A stretch of 15,874 nucleotides of DNA. Source: Anaerohalosphaeraceae bacterium. Its GTDB lineage: Bacteria > Planctomycetota > Phycisphaerae > Sedimentisphaerales > Anaerohalosphaeraceae. The position numbers and the translations under genes are program-made. Location of the stretch: assembly GCA_030671565.1 (NCBI GenBank), contig DAOVIC010000018.1, positions 1-15,874 of the forward strand. The letters are read 5' to 3'. Shown one piece after another: positions 1-7,874 of this stretch. How positions within the stretch are numbered: the stretch's first letter is position 1; the number at the start of each line of letters is the position of its first letter. The notes beneath the pieces were generated by a model. That model was not told where the DNA came from, searched no databases, and saw only the letters and a list, made by a program, of their open reading frames with translations.

Positions 1-437
1 GCCATCGGTTCGGAAAACTGCCCCACCGAACCGCATGACGGACACGCCTTCTTCGAAAGATCGGCGGCATCGGCCATCGCTGTTTCGACGGGCACATGCT
101 CCGTATGCTCGTCAGCATGCTCAGCCAGGTGATCGACACGAGTCCGCGTATTACACTTCTTGCAAACCGTCACAAGGTCGGCAAACTTATCCGCATGTCC
201 TGAAGACTTCCAAACCATCGGGTGCATCAAAATACTGCAGTCAAGGCCAACAACATCGTCACGCATCCTGACAACGCTTTTCCACCACGCCTCGCGCACA
301 TTGCGCTTAAGCTCAACACCAAGCGGCCCATAATCATAACAGCTGGCAAGCCCGCCATAGATCTCACTGGATTGGAAAACAAAACCCCTGCGTTTACAAA
401 GCGCCACAATATCATCAAGCTTCGCCAATTTTGCCAT
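1..437 (-). CDS. glyQS: Glycyl-tRNA synthetase, alpha2 type (N-terminal part, cut by window edge)
   Basis: Class II aminoacyl-tRNA synthetase that charges tRNA-Gly in the cytoplasm. Only the first 145 residues are in the window; the C-terminus lies beyond base 1. The N-terminal motif-1 region reads [20 protein letters not shown] and continues with a GVELKRN..WW stretch, which is the signature of the single-chain dimeric GlyRS shared by archaea, eukaryotes and many bacteria, not of the separate GlyQ/GlyS subunits. Two Cys pairs (C92-x2-C95 and C132-x2-C135) look like the zinc-binding insertion seen in some members of this family. The start is the ATG at 437-435, in frame with the whole conserved block; a weak AAGG lies a few bases upstream. 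It sits downstream of mutS on the same strand but has its own promoter candidate at 513-541. The symbol is used in the sense of a one-chain GlyRS; some annotations call it glyS. Confidence 0.93.
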   Translation of the reverse strand, partial: MAKLAKLDDIVALCKRRGFVFQSSEIYGGLASCYDYGPLGVELKRNVREAWWKSVVRMRDDVVGLDCSILMHPMVWKSSGHADKFADLVTVCKKCNTRTRVDHLAEHADEHTEHVPVETAMADAADLSKKACPSCGSVGQFSEPM

Positions 438-512
438 AATCTAACCTTACGTTCCTAGCTAAACAAAAAAATAATTTCTCAGCCGTCTCAGACGACAAAA
501 ATCAAGACACGT

Positions 513-541
513 ATTCTATCGGCAAATACACCCTATAGCAA
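513..541 (-). promoter_or_regulatory. Putative sigma70 promoter for glycyl-tRNA synthetase gene
   Basis: On the minus strand TTGCTA (541-536) is followed after exactly 17 bases by TAGAAT (518-513), four and five matches of six to the -35 and -10 consensus. The implied start site is near 506, which gives a leader of about 70 bases. That leader contains an 11-bp palindrome (CGTCT-C-AGACG at 484-494) and then a T-rich run, but the hairpin loop would be tiny and the T run is about a dozen bases away, so I do not call it a terminator. The gap 438-574 otherwise shows no terminator for mutS, so some read-through from the upstream operon is possible. Confidence 0.6.
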
Positions 542-574
542 GAATTCTGCATACAAACGGGCCCAAATCGCCCC

Positions 575-3196
575 CTATTCGCCGTCAAACTCCTTTTTTA
601 TCCGATTAAGCAGGTTTATCGCTTCGATCGGAGTAAGCCTGTCGACGTCGATCGCCCCCAATCGATCAAGCACGGACTTATGCTTCTGCACAAACAGCAG
701 ATCCTGCTCTTGCTGTGTGGTCCGGTTCCGCGTAAGCTCAGGCCCCGTCGCCTCCTTCGCAAAAGTATTCTCAAGCTCAAGCAATATCTCCGAGCTTCTC
801 CTGGTCACACTCTTGGGCACTCCGGCAAGCCGCGCCACATGTATACCATAGCTCTTATCGGTTCCACCCGGAATGATCTTATGCAAAAACACAACCTCAT
901 CCTGCCATTCACGAACTGCCACATTACAATTCTTGACATTAACCAGCAGTTCCGAAAGCTCCGTCAACTCATGATAATGAGTCGCGAAAAGCGTCCGGCA
1001 TTTTATATTGTTGGCAATATGTTCCGTTATCGCCCACGCCAAAGACAGCCCGTCATAAGTACTCGTACCCCTGCCAACTTCATCAAGTATCACCAGGGAC
1101 TGATCTGTTGCGTTATTAATAATGTTAGCGGTTTCGGTCATCTCCACCATAAAAGTAGATTGTCCCCGCAGCAGTTCATCCGAAGCACCGACACGAGTAA
1201 ATATCCGATCAACAACCCCGATCTGCATATTCTTCGCCGGTACAAAACTGCCCGTCTGCCCCAAAAGCACAAGCAGCGCAACCTGCCGAATATAGGTACT
1301 CTTACCCGCCATATTAGGCCCGGTAATTATCGCCACATCACCGCTATCGTCGGCAAGGGCAACATCGTTTGGCACAAACTCATTCCCCAGCGTCTCGGCA
1401 AGGACGGGATGTTTTCCGTCGTCGATGATCAGCTTTCTGCCGCCGGTGATCTTAGGGCGAACATAACCCCTCTCCCTCGCGACAAACCCGAACCCTGTCA
1501 AACAATCGCAATTGGCAATGCAATCGGCAAGTTCCTGAAGCCGGCCGATATATTTCGCCGTCTCTTCCCGAATCTCTTCAAAAAGTTTAAGCTCCAGCTC
1601 AAGCGCCTTATCCTGCGCACCCAGGACCTGATCCTCATATTTCTTTAACTCATCCGTAATATACCGCTCGGCATTCTTAAGCGTCTGCTTGCGAACATAT
1701 TCCATCGGCACCTTATCTGCCAGCGCCCGACTAAGCTCGATATAATAACCGAACACCCTGTTATATCCGATCTTCAGATTCGAAAAACCGGTCCGCTTGA
1801 TCTCACTTTGCTGATACTCTGCAAGCCAGCTCTTACCTTCCTTCGATATCCCCCTGAACCTGTCAAGCTTCTCATTAAACCCGCTCCGTATAACCCCGCC
1901 ATCGCGAAGGTGAGTAGGGCACTGAGGCTCGATAGCACTTTCCAAAAGGTCGGCAAGGGCATCCATACTGTCGCATTTTTCGGCAAGCGCCAAAGCAAGC
2001 TGCGACTTACATCCCAAAAGTATCTCACGAATCCCCGGCACCTGCCGAAGCGTCCGTGCCAACGCCAAAAGATCGCGAGGCCCCGTCCGATACGTACTTA
2101 TCCTGGCAGCGATCCGCTCAAGGTCGGCAATATTCTTAAGCATCCCGCGAATCTCTCCGCACGCGCTTCCTCCAACCGCAAATTCCTCAACAGCATCCTG
2201 CCGAAGCCCGATCCGCTCCACATCGCAAAGCGGCATACAAAGCCACCCCCGCAGCATTCTTCCGCCCATCCCGGTAAGCGTCGCATCGATACTATCCAGA
2301 AGCGACCCCTTAGCACTGCCGGTCCGCATCGTCTGTAAAACTTCCAAAGATCGCAGCGATACCTGGTCAACCTGCAAAAATTTAATCCGGTCAACTTTCT
2401 TCAAAGCAGAAATATGATCAAGCGCAGTCTTTTGTGTTTCGTTAAGATATTCAAGTACCGCACCAGCGGCCGCAATCGACGCAAACTCATCATCGATCCC
2501 GAACCCCTCGAGCGTCTTAGTACCAAAATGCTTAAGCAGCTTCGTCCGTGCCGTGTGATCGTCAAAATACCAGCCGGGCCGCCGCGTAACAACCCCGCCG
2601 CAGATCGTACCGATATCTTTAGCAAGCTTTTCAATATCCGCATCGAAAAGCCCGCCGCTCTTTTCGCTCAGCAAACATTCCTTCGGCCCCATCCGAAGCA
2701 GCTCATCGACAATAGCCTCCTCTGCGATCTCCTGCACAAAAAAATGACCCGTTGAAATATCAACCCAGCTGATCCCTGCACAACTTCTGCCCAAAGATAC
2801 CGCACAAAGAAAATTGTCCTCCCGCGACTCAAGCAGCATATCATCGGTAAGCGTCCCGGGTGTAACCACCCGAACCACATCGCGCTTAACAACGCCCTTG
2901 GCCTTCTTCGGATCCTCCACCTGTTCGCACACCGCAACCTTAAACCCCGCCTTGATCATCTTCTTCATGTAACCGTCAAGGGCATGATAAGGGATTCCGG
3001 CAAGCGGTATCGGATTGGCTCCCTTGCTACGACTGGTCAAAGTCAGCCCAAGCACACGCGAACAGGTCTGCGCATCCTCATAAAAAGTCTCATAGAAGTC
3101 ACCCATACGGAAAAACAGCACCGCATCAGGATACTTCTCCTTAAAATGATGAAACTGCTTCATCGCAGGAGTCAATTTTTCGTCTTTTACTTTCAT
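575..3196 (-). CDS. mutS: DNA mismatch repair protein MutS
   Basis: ATPase that binds base mismatches and small loops and starts methyl- or nick-directed repair with MutL. The protein has 873 residues, a normal MutS1 length. Visible landmarks are the mismatch-binding domain at the N-terminus with the Phe-x-Glu wedge (GDFYETF, F34 and E36), the connector and core/lever helices across roughly 120-560, the ABC-type ATPase with Walker A GPNMAGKST (626-634), Walker B LVILDEVGRGTS (D705, E706), the following ATHYHEL histidine loop near 740, and a C-terminal helix pair ending LTPIEAINLLNRIKK. The Phe-x-Glu wedge and the C-terminal segment mark MutS1, not MutS2. The ATG at 3196 begins 9 bases after the stop of the mnmE-like gene and fits the family N-terminus. 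It is the last gene of the obgE-coaX-mnmE-mutS run. Confidence 0.98.
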   Translation of the reverse strand: MKVKDEKLTPAMKQFHHFKEKYPDAVLFFRMGDFYETFYEDAQTCSRVLGLTLTSRSKGANPIPLAGIPYHALDGYMKKMIKAGFKVAVCEQVEDPKKAKGVVKRDVVRVVTPGTLTDDMLLESREDNFLCAVSLGRSCAGISWVDISTGHFFVQEIAEEAIVDELLRMGPKECLLSEKSGGLFDADIEKLAKDIGTICGGVVTRRPGWYFDDHTARTKLLKHFGTKTLEGFGIDDEFASIAAAGAVLEYLNETQKTALDHISALKKVDRIKFLQVDQVSLRSLEVLQTMRTGSAKGSLLDSIDATLTGMGGRMLRGWLCMPLCDVERIGLRQDAVEEFAVGGSACGEIRGMLKNIADLERIAARISTYRTGPRDLLALARTLRQVPGIREILLGCKSQLALALAEKCDSMDALADLLESAIEPQCPTHLRDGGVIRSGFNEKLDRFRGISKEGKSWLAEYQQSEIKRTGFSNLKIGYNRVFGYYIELSRALADKVPMEYVRKQTLKNAERYITDELKKYEDQVLGAQDKALELELKLFEEIREETAKYIGRLQELADCIANCDCLTGFGFVARERGYVRPKITGGRKLIIDDGKHPVLAETLGNEFVPNDVALADDSGDVAIITGPNMAGKSTYIRQVALLVLLGQTGSFVPAKNMQIGVVDRIFTRVGASDELLRGQSTFMVEMTETANIINNATDQSLVILDEVGRGTSTYDGLSLAWAITEHIANNIKCRTLFATHYHELTELSELLVNVKNCNVAVREWQDEVVFLHKIIPGGTDKSYGIHVARLAGVPKSVTRRSSEILLELENTFAKEATGPELTRNRTTQQEQDLLFVQKHKSVLDRLGAIDVDRLTPIEAINLLNRIKKEFDGE

Positions 3197-3205
3197 ACCC
3201 GCCGA

Positions 3206-4372
3206 TTATACATAAACCTTGCCGTTTAACAACTCCTCAAGCAGCGATTTAGCCTCTTCCCTGTTGGAGACCTCTTTTAACTGCCCCAAAATACCCGCCT
3301 GCCGATCGGTAAAACATACAGCTTCATTATTTCCAATCGCACCTTCCGTAAGCAACTCATAGATCGTCCCGGCAAGTTCCTCTATTCCGTCCCCGCATTT
3401 CGCACTGATATAAACAACACCATCCGCCTCAAATCTCAAACACCCACCCCCGACATCCCCCTTAAGATCGGATTTATTCAACACGATCAGCACCTTAGCT
3501 CCGCACCCTTTTACCTGTTCAAACTCCGAAGATGTTGAAACATTCGAAGAGTCGGCAACGAGCAAAACAAGCTCGCAGCTTTCCAAAAGTGCAACACTAC
3601 GTTTCTGTGCCTCAACATCGACACCACTTTCGCTCCTCAAACTGGCATCAAGCCCAGCCGTATCAACAAATTCAACTGCAAGACCGTTTACCCTGCACCT
3701 TCCCGAAACCCAGTCACGCGTAGTACCGGCATGTTCGGTTACGATCGCTTTTTCTTTTCCGCAAAAGCGATTCAAAAGCGTACTCTTTCCGCTGTTAGGC
3801 GCCCCGGCAATAACAACCCTGCACCCGGCGATAAAAGCCCTTGCCTTTTTCCCGGCCTTAAGCACCTCTTCGCTTTGCGCCCGTATCTCATTGAGCGACA
3901 AACCATCAATTTTCGAAAGCCAGCCGTTAACAGCTTTGCTCAACCCGCTGGCGAATTGCCTGTTGATGATCCTCACCCCTTCAAGTGAACAAGCCTTAGC
4001 CTGTTCGATCTTAACTTCCTTAGCGATAGAGTTCAAACCGGAAAGCTGTTCCGAAACGAGCTGTTCGGCTCCGACAACAGTTACCCCTTTTTTCCCCAGC
4101 AGTTTCATTATCATCTCGATAATGATAGCATTACCGTGGCAGCTAATAACAAAGCTGTTTTCCCCCTCGCATCCCACCACCACATCGTCAATAACATTAT
4201 CGCCCTCGAAGATCGTCCCGGAAAGTATTTTTCCCTCGCTAAATTTATAACTTCTCCCGTCCCTGCTCCGAAAAATCTCTCCCAATACCCCCTCTGATCC
4301 ATCCCCCAAAACATGGATGCCAGCGATAGCGCTTGCCCCCTTCGGTGTGATAACGGACGCCAACAAAGTCAT
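3206..4372 (-). CDS. mnmE: MnmE/TrmE-like tRNA modification GTPase, short and divergent
   Basis: MnmE works with MnmG to place the aminomethyl or carboxymethylaminomethyl group on wobble uridine 34 of certain tRNAs. This protein has 388 residues against about 450 in typical members. The N-terminal part (1-105) resembles the formyl-THF-binding domain (starts ASVITPKGASAIAGI and keeps a short SCHGN block), but the usual SYTGED-like segment before it is not recognisable. A helical part follows (about 106-180), then a complete G domain: P-loop GAPNSGKST (190-198, Asn193 of the K+-dependent GTPases kept), GTTRD (216-220), DTAG (237-240), NKSD (299-302) and SAK (323-325). The last residues read LLNGKVYV: at the position of the family's C-x-G-K end the Cys is Leu and three residues follow. 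I chose the ATG at 4372, one base after the coaX stop; the longer frame from 4489 adds 39 residues that overlap coaX and match nothing in the family. Confidence 0.85.
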   Translation of the reverse strand: MTLLASVITPKGASAIAGIHVLGDGSEGVLGEIFRSRDGRSYKFSEGKILSGTIFEGDNVIDDVVVGCEGENSFVISCHGNAIIIEMIMKLLGKKGVTVVGAEQLVSEQLSGLNSIAKEVKIEQAKACSLEGVRIINRQFASGLSKAVNGWLSKIDGLSLNEIRAQSEEVLKAGKKARAFIAGCRVVIAGAPNSGKSTLLNRFCGKEKAIVTEHAGTTRDWVSGRCRVNGLAVEFVDTAGLDASLRSESGVDVEAQKRSVALLESCELVLLVADSSNVSTSSEFEQVKGCGAKVLIVLNKSDLKGDVGGGCLRFEADGVVYISAKCGDGIEELAGTIYELLTEGAIGNNEAVCFTDRQAGILGQLKEVSNREEAKSLLEELLNGKVYV

Positions 4373-4373
4373 A

Positions 4374-5195
4374 TCACTTTTTCTCGTCTTCCTCGGCCCA
4401 TTCAGCGATTTCGCCCTGAACCGCCAGGTGTTTCTTATAAGCCAGCACAACCCCGCGAACCACCAGGTTAGAAACCCACGAATCCACAAAATCGCACTCG
4501 TCTTTAATTATCTCGAAGTCGCCCCCGGTAACTATCGTATGCGGCCACCTCCCTACTTCTTCGGCAAACTTTTCGGTAACTATCTTCAAAAGCCCAACCG
4601 CCGAATAAAAAAGCCCTGCATTTACAGCTTCCTCCGTATTGCCTCCAACGGCGTCTTTAGGCGTATGCACCTGGACTTCAGGAAGTTTCGCGGTCTGTTC
4701 GCTAATCGCTTTTGCCGAAATATTAAAACCCGGCGCGATCACACCGCCCATGAATACCCCTTCTTCGTCCACCAGGTCGATAGTAACCGCCGTACCAAAA
4801 TCAGCAACCACAACCGCATCTTCCACAACCGCAAAAGCCGCCGCTGCCGCTACAACCCTGTCCGTACCGACATTCATCGGATTTTCCACACCCATCTCGA
4901 TCGGAAGGTTAATATCCACCCCGACGATCTTGATATTCTCATCGAGTTTGACTTTACAAATCTCTTTAACCTTCTTCGTCCATTCCGGCTTAACCGAGCT
5001 TACAACGATCGCCCCGTCACGCATGTCGACCTTTGCACTGGTAACAAACGGAATCTGTTCCCAGGCTTCGGCAAGCAGCCCGCCAAGCTTGTCTGTATCA
5101 TCGCCCGAAACCGATTCGATAAATTTCTCGCTATCGTTAACGAACAGTCCCACCGTAACATTAGTATTGCCAATATCGATCGCTACAAGATTCAT
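4374..5195 (-). CDS. coaX: Type III pantothenate kinase CoaX
   Basis: Phosphorylates pantothenate to 4'-phosphopantothenate, the first step of coenzyme A synthesis, in the cytoplasm. The 273 residues show the ASKHA-fold signatures of the type III family: an AIDIGNTN phosphate-loop at the N-terminus (D7-N12), GTDR (110-113, carrying the acidic catalytic residue of the usual G-x-D-R block), ADFGTAVTID (131-140), the GGVIAPG turn (150-156) and TGGD (223-226) near the C-terminus. Length is slightly above the usual 250-260 because of an acidic, charged tail. The start chosen is the ATG at 5195, which overlaps the obgE stop in an ATGA arrangement and gives the family's exact N-terminus; a further upstream Met at 5222 would add nine unrelated residues inside obgE. 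The overlap points to translational coupling with obgE. Confidence 0.95.
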   Translation of the reverse strand: MNLVAIDIGNTNVTVGLFVNDSEKFIESVSGDDTDKLGGLLAEAWEQIPFVTSAKVDMRDGAIVVSSVKPEWTKKVKEICKVKLDENIKIVGVDINLPIEMGVENPMNVGTDRVVAAAAAFAVVEDAVVVADFGTAVTIDLVDEEGVFMGGVIAPGFNISAKAISEQTAKLPEVQVHTPKDAVGGNTEEAVNAGLFYSAVGLLKIVTEKFAEEVGRWPHTIVTGGDFEIIKDECDFVDSWVSNLVVRGVVLAYKKHLAVQGEIAEWAEEDEKK

Positions 5196-6193
5196 TCTAC
5201 ACGGCCCTTGATCATTGTCCAAAGCATATCATTTAGTTTATCGATTCCTTCGCCTGTCACAGCCGATATCGTTGTAATATTCTCGACACCAAGCTTGTCC
5301 GAAATTTCTCTGGCCAACTCGCCTTCAGGATCGAGGTCTGTTTTGTTAAGTACGATCAGTTCGTCCTTTTGCCCAAGCTCGTCGCTGTGCAATATAAGTT
5401 CGCTCCGGATCTTCTTGTAATTTTCTACCGGATCCGAACCATCAGTAGGCATAATATCAAGGATATGCACGATAGTCCGTGTCCGTTCGATATGACGCAG
5501 AAAATCATGTCCAAGTCCGGCACCTTCATGCGCGCCTTCGATCAGCCCCGGAATATCAGCCATCACGAACCTGCGAAAATCGCTAAGTTCAACGATCCCC
5601 AAAACCGGCTCTAAAGTCGTGAACGGATAATTTGCGATCTTCGGCCTCGCCGATGAACAACGGGATATCAAAGTACTCTTGCCGGCGTTAGGCATTCCAA
5701 CAAGCCCGACGTCAGCGATAAGTTTTAACTCAAGCCGAAGGTTCCTCTCTTTCCCGGGTTTGCCGTTAGTGGCAAACCGAGGAGTCTGTCTCCTTGATGA
5801 TGCAAAAGACTTATTACCCCTCCCGCCTTTGCCCCCATCGCAAAACCGAACCTTCATCCCCGCCCGGTCCAGATCTTTAAGCATAAGCCCTTCGATGTCT
5901 CTGTCATAAACTACCGTTCCAACCGGCACACGGATCACAAGATCATCGCCAGATTCACCGGTACAATTATCTCCCTGGCCCCCTTGCCCGTTCCTGGCTT
6001 TCCAATGGTGCTTCGAAGCAAAATCAAGAAGCGTATCCACATCCTCCGCTGCTTCGAGGTAAATATCGCCCCCTTTGCCTCCGTTACCGCCGTCAGGGCC
6101 GCCCTTGGCGATATATTTCTCCCGCCGAAAGCTGATACATCCGTGTCCCCCGTCACCGGCCTTAACCCAGATTTTAGCTTCATCAATAAACAT
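5192..6193 (-). CDS. obgE: GTPase Obg/CgtA
   Basis: Conserved GTPase that binds the 50S ribosomal precursor and links ribosome assembly to the stringent response and cell cycle. Residues 1-157 form the glycine-rich Obg fold (runs such as GGPDGGNGGKGGD and GGKGGRGNKSF). The G domain follows with P-loop GMPNAGKST (166-174), YPFTTLEP switch I (about 189-196), DIPGLIEGA (213-221), NKTD (283-286) and a SAV G5 at 310-312. The protein stops at 333 residues directly after the G domain, so it lacks the C-terminal OCT domain present in some Gram-positive Obg proteins; short forms are common. The ATG at 6193 gives the classic MFIDEAKIWVKAGDGG start. A GGAA element lies about 11 bases upstream. First gene of the minus-strand operon obgE-coaX-mnmE-mutS. 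Confidence 0.97.
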   Translation of the reverse strand: MFIDEAKIWVKAGDGGHGCISFRREKYIAKGGPDGGNGGKGGDIYLEAAEDVDTLLDFASKHHWKARNGQGGQGDNCTGESGDDLVIRVPVGTVVYDRDIEGLMLKDLDRAGMKVRFCDGGKGGRGNKSFASSRRQTPRFATNGKPGKERNLRLELKLIADVGLVGMPNAGKSTLISRCSSARPKIANYPFTTLEPVLGIVELSDFRRFVMADIPGLIEGAHEGAGLGHDFLRHIERTRTIVHILDIMPTDGSDPVENYKKIRSELILHSDELGQKDELIVLNKTDLDPEGELAREISDKLGVENITTISAVTGEGIDKLNDMLWTMIKGRVE

Positions 6194-6279
6194 AAAAAAA
6201 ATTGTTCCGTATAGAAAAAATATGGCGTAATGCGTCTAAAACGCACTTTCCGGCATCTTTTAGCAACTCAAAGCCCGGT

Positions 6280-6308
6280 ATTATAACCCATATCACCCCA
6301 AATTAACA
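6280..6308 (-). promoter_or_regulatory. Putative promoter of the obgE-coaX-mnmE-mutS operon
   Basis: On the minus strand a perfect TATAAT (6285-6280) lies about 85 bases before the obgE ATG. At the optimal 17-base spacing the -35 position reads TGTTAA (6308-6303), a poor match, so either an activator or an alternative register is possible. The G-rich spacer is unusual. The -10 box is the best minus-strand match I noticed in this intergenic region. Confidence 0.4.
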
Positions 6309-6499
6309 GCCCCAAATAAACCTTTCGCCCCGATCCCTGATTAAAAATTCGCCCCAACCACTTTTATTTATTAAGTTGTATGTAGAGACAAGTGAATACC
6401 AAAAACTACTAACATTTTCTGACTCTGTGAAGTTTTGGTTGTTTGTCGAGGCCTGATCGGACAATGGCCTAAAACAGCCGAAAACAGCACAAAATAAGG

Positions 6500-6538
6500 G
6501 GCATCGGTGTCGCTAACCACCGATGCCTCGTTTTATTA
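6500..6538 (+). terminator. Isolated rho-independent terminator-like hairpin
   Basis: A perfect 10-bp inverted repeat, GGCATCGGTG (6500-6509) and CACCGATGCC (6518-6527), with an 8-base loop, is followed on the plus strand by TCGTTTTATT. It therefore looks like a plus-strand terminator, yet no plus-strand gene precedes it: the nearest genes to the left run leftwards. On the minus strand the T-run is weaker. It could end an unannotated small RNA, block stray transcription, or be a protein-binding palindrome. Confidence 0.55.
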
Positions 6539-6598
6539 CCCAAAATAAGCCTCTGTCAGAGACCGATTCCACCACGACCTGCGACCTGCGATTACTTC

Positions 6599-6627
6599 TT
6601 GTCACATCCCCCTGGTCACATTACAAT
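6599..6627 (+). promoter_or_regulatory. Putative sigma70 promoter of the rhomboid gene
   Basis: TTGTCA (6599-6604) and TACAAT (6622-6627) are separated by exactly 17 bases, five of six matches each to the -35 and -10 consensus. Transcription would start near 6634, about 40 bases before the ATG at 6675. An AAGG at 6661-6664 is a modest ribosome-binding site. A CGACCTG tandem repeat ends eight bases before the -35 box. Confidence 0.7.
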
Positions 6628-6674
6628 AGTCCTCCATAAACAAATGCCAGGTCTAATAAAAAGGTTCTAAATAA

Positions 6675-7856
6675 ATGCTACTGCCAATAGGCACAGATAT
6701 ACGTCCGCGTAAGACACCATATGCAAATTATGTTCTTATTGCCCTGAACATAGTCATGTTCTTGCTGACCTACGGGCCCTACAAAGAGATCATCGGCGGC
6801 CAGGTAATAGAAAAAGCGATCCGGCCATGGGCCAGTCAGTTCATCTTGAATCCCAACGCCCTATTCGTCTGGCAGTTCATAACATACGCTTTTTTACACG
6901 CCAACTGGGCGCATATTATTGGCAACATGTTTTTCCTTTACCTCTTTGGCAAAAACGTCAATGATAAGATGGGCAATATAGGATACGTTTGCTTCTACCT
7001 CGCAGGCGGAGTCTTCAGCGGTATAGGCCACGTCATCTGGGCCGATTCCCCTGTACTCGGTGCAAGCGGAGCAGTCGCCGCCGTAACAGGTGCATACCTC
7101 GTACTGTTCCCGCGAAGCATCATAACGGTAGTATACTGGTTCTTCTTCATAGGAACATTTGATGTCCAGGCCTCGCTGTTTATTGCCATAAAGATGATCG
7201 TAATCGATAACCTGCTTTATACAAACACCCCCAACGTTGCTTATGACGCCCACCTTTCAGGCTATGCTTTCGGAATCATCACGATACTTATTTTGCTCTC
7301 AACAAAGCTCTTAAAGACGGAACAGGCCACTTTATGGATGATCATTAAGCAATGGAACAGAAGACGTCAATTCAGACATAATGCACCTGACAAATATCCG
7401 CATAATGGTAAAAAATGGGTCAAGGCGACCGAATCCAAAAAAACGCCCCAGCAAAAAGAGCGGGAAAGCAAGATAGCCGATATCCGCTCCAGGATGACCG
7501 ATTCTATGAACCGTCACGACCTTCCCACTGCCGTGCAGGAATACGTCAAGCTAATGGAAATTGACGACAAGCAGGTCATGGCCAAGCAGCAGCAACTCGA
7601 TATCGCAAACCAGATGATGTCAGAAGGCAGCTGGAAACTCTCTGCACAGGCATACGAAAAGTACCTAAAACACTATGGAAGCTTACAGCACAATGAGCAG
7701 GTCGAGCTTATTTTGGGAGTTCTGTATGCCAGATACTTGAACACGCCCGATAAAGCGACCAAATACCTCGATCAGGCAAGAAAAAAGATCACCGATCCCG
7801 GTCAAATCAAAATGTGCGAAGAAGAGTTAAAAAAACTGGGCCATGATATCCACTAA
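6675..7856 (+). CDS. Rhomboid family intramembrane serine protease with long cytoplasmic tail
   Basis: Polytopic membrane protease that cleaves transmembrane segments of other proteins. The protein has 393 residues. The N-terminal 210 form the rhomboid core: first membrane segment at about 18-33, the HxxxN block H80-IIG-N84 with a preceding HANWA, the catalytic serine in GASGAV (S131) and the catalytic histidine in AHLSGYAFG (H193), so the Ser-His dyad and the oxyanion Asn are intact and an active enzyme is expected. The first loop between segments 1 and 2 is extended, as is common. Residues about 215-393 are hydrophilic, rich in Lys/Gln and helix-forming, with pieces resembling tetratricopeptide repeats (for example A-x-E-K-Y-L-K-H-Y near 325-334); I read this as a helical interaction domain. 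It is transcribed alone from its own promoter, away from the housekeeping operon. The substrate is not deducible. Confidence 0.9.
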   Translation: MLLPIGTDIRPRKTPYANYVLIALNIVMFLLTYGPYKEIIGGQVIEKAIRPWASQFILNPNALFVWQFITYAFLHANWAHIIGNMFFLYLFGKNVNDKMGNIGYVCFYLAGGVFSGIGHVIWADSPVLGASGAVAAVTGAYLVLFPRSIITVVYWFFFIGTFDVQASLFIAIKMIVIDNLLYTNTPNVAYDAHLSGYAFGIITILILLSTKLLKTEQATLWMIIKQWNRRRQFRHNAPDKYPHNGKKWVKATESKKTPQQKERESKIADIRSRMTDSMNRHDLPTAVQEYVKLMEIDDKQVMAKQQQLDIANQMMSEGSWKLSAQAYEKYLKHYGSLQHNEQVELILGVLYARYLNTPDKATKYLDQARKKITDPGQIKMCEEELKKLGHDIH

Positions 7857-7874
7857 TATTATGACAATGAAACA

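Larger units (their letters stand above)
6194..6674. other. Divergent intergenic region between obgE operon and rhomboid gene
   Basis: 481 bases with no convincing gene on either strand. It holds, from left to right, the minus-strand TATAAT promoter candidate, an unexplained AT-rich stretch of about 190 bases (6309-6499), an isolated terminator-like hairpin (6500-6538), a 7-mer tandem repeat (CGACCTG twice at 6575-6588 plus CGA) and the plus-strand promoter of the rhomboid gene. The longest plausible peptide in the unexplained stretch is a start-less frame of roughly 30 codons ending near 6452, which I do not call a gene. Confidence 0.6.

Noticed and set aside
438..574. T-box leader before the glycyl-tRNA synthetase gene
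   Set aside because: The gap is too short for a standard T-box and I see no GGTGG-type T-box sequence or antiterminator; only a small palindrome and a T-rich run are present.
680..1648. Plus-strand open frame of 322 codons
   Set aside because: Entirely antisense to mutS, whose domains and motifs are unmistakable; the translated product is Arg/Pro/His-rich with no family features.
4373..4489. 39-codon N-terminal extension of the mnmE-like gene
   Set aside because: It overlaps the coaX coding region, has no family similarity, and the ATG at 4372 sits one base after the coaX stop and begins the conserved domain.
4317..5420. Plus-strand open frame of 367 codons
   Set aside because: Antisense across the mnmE start, coaX and the obgE end, all well supported on the minus strand; composition is that of a shadow frame.
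6360..6452. Possible small protein in the divergent intergenic region
   Set aside because: The frame of roughly 30 codons lacks an ATG and a ribosome-binding site and ends in a normal stop; no sign of coding bias.
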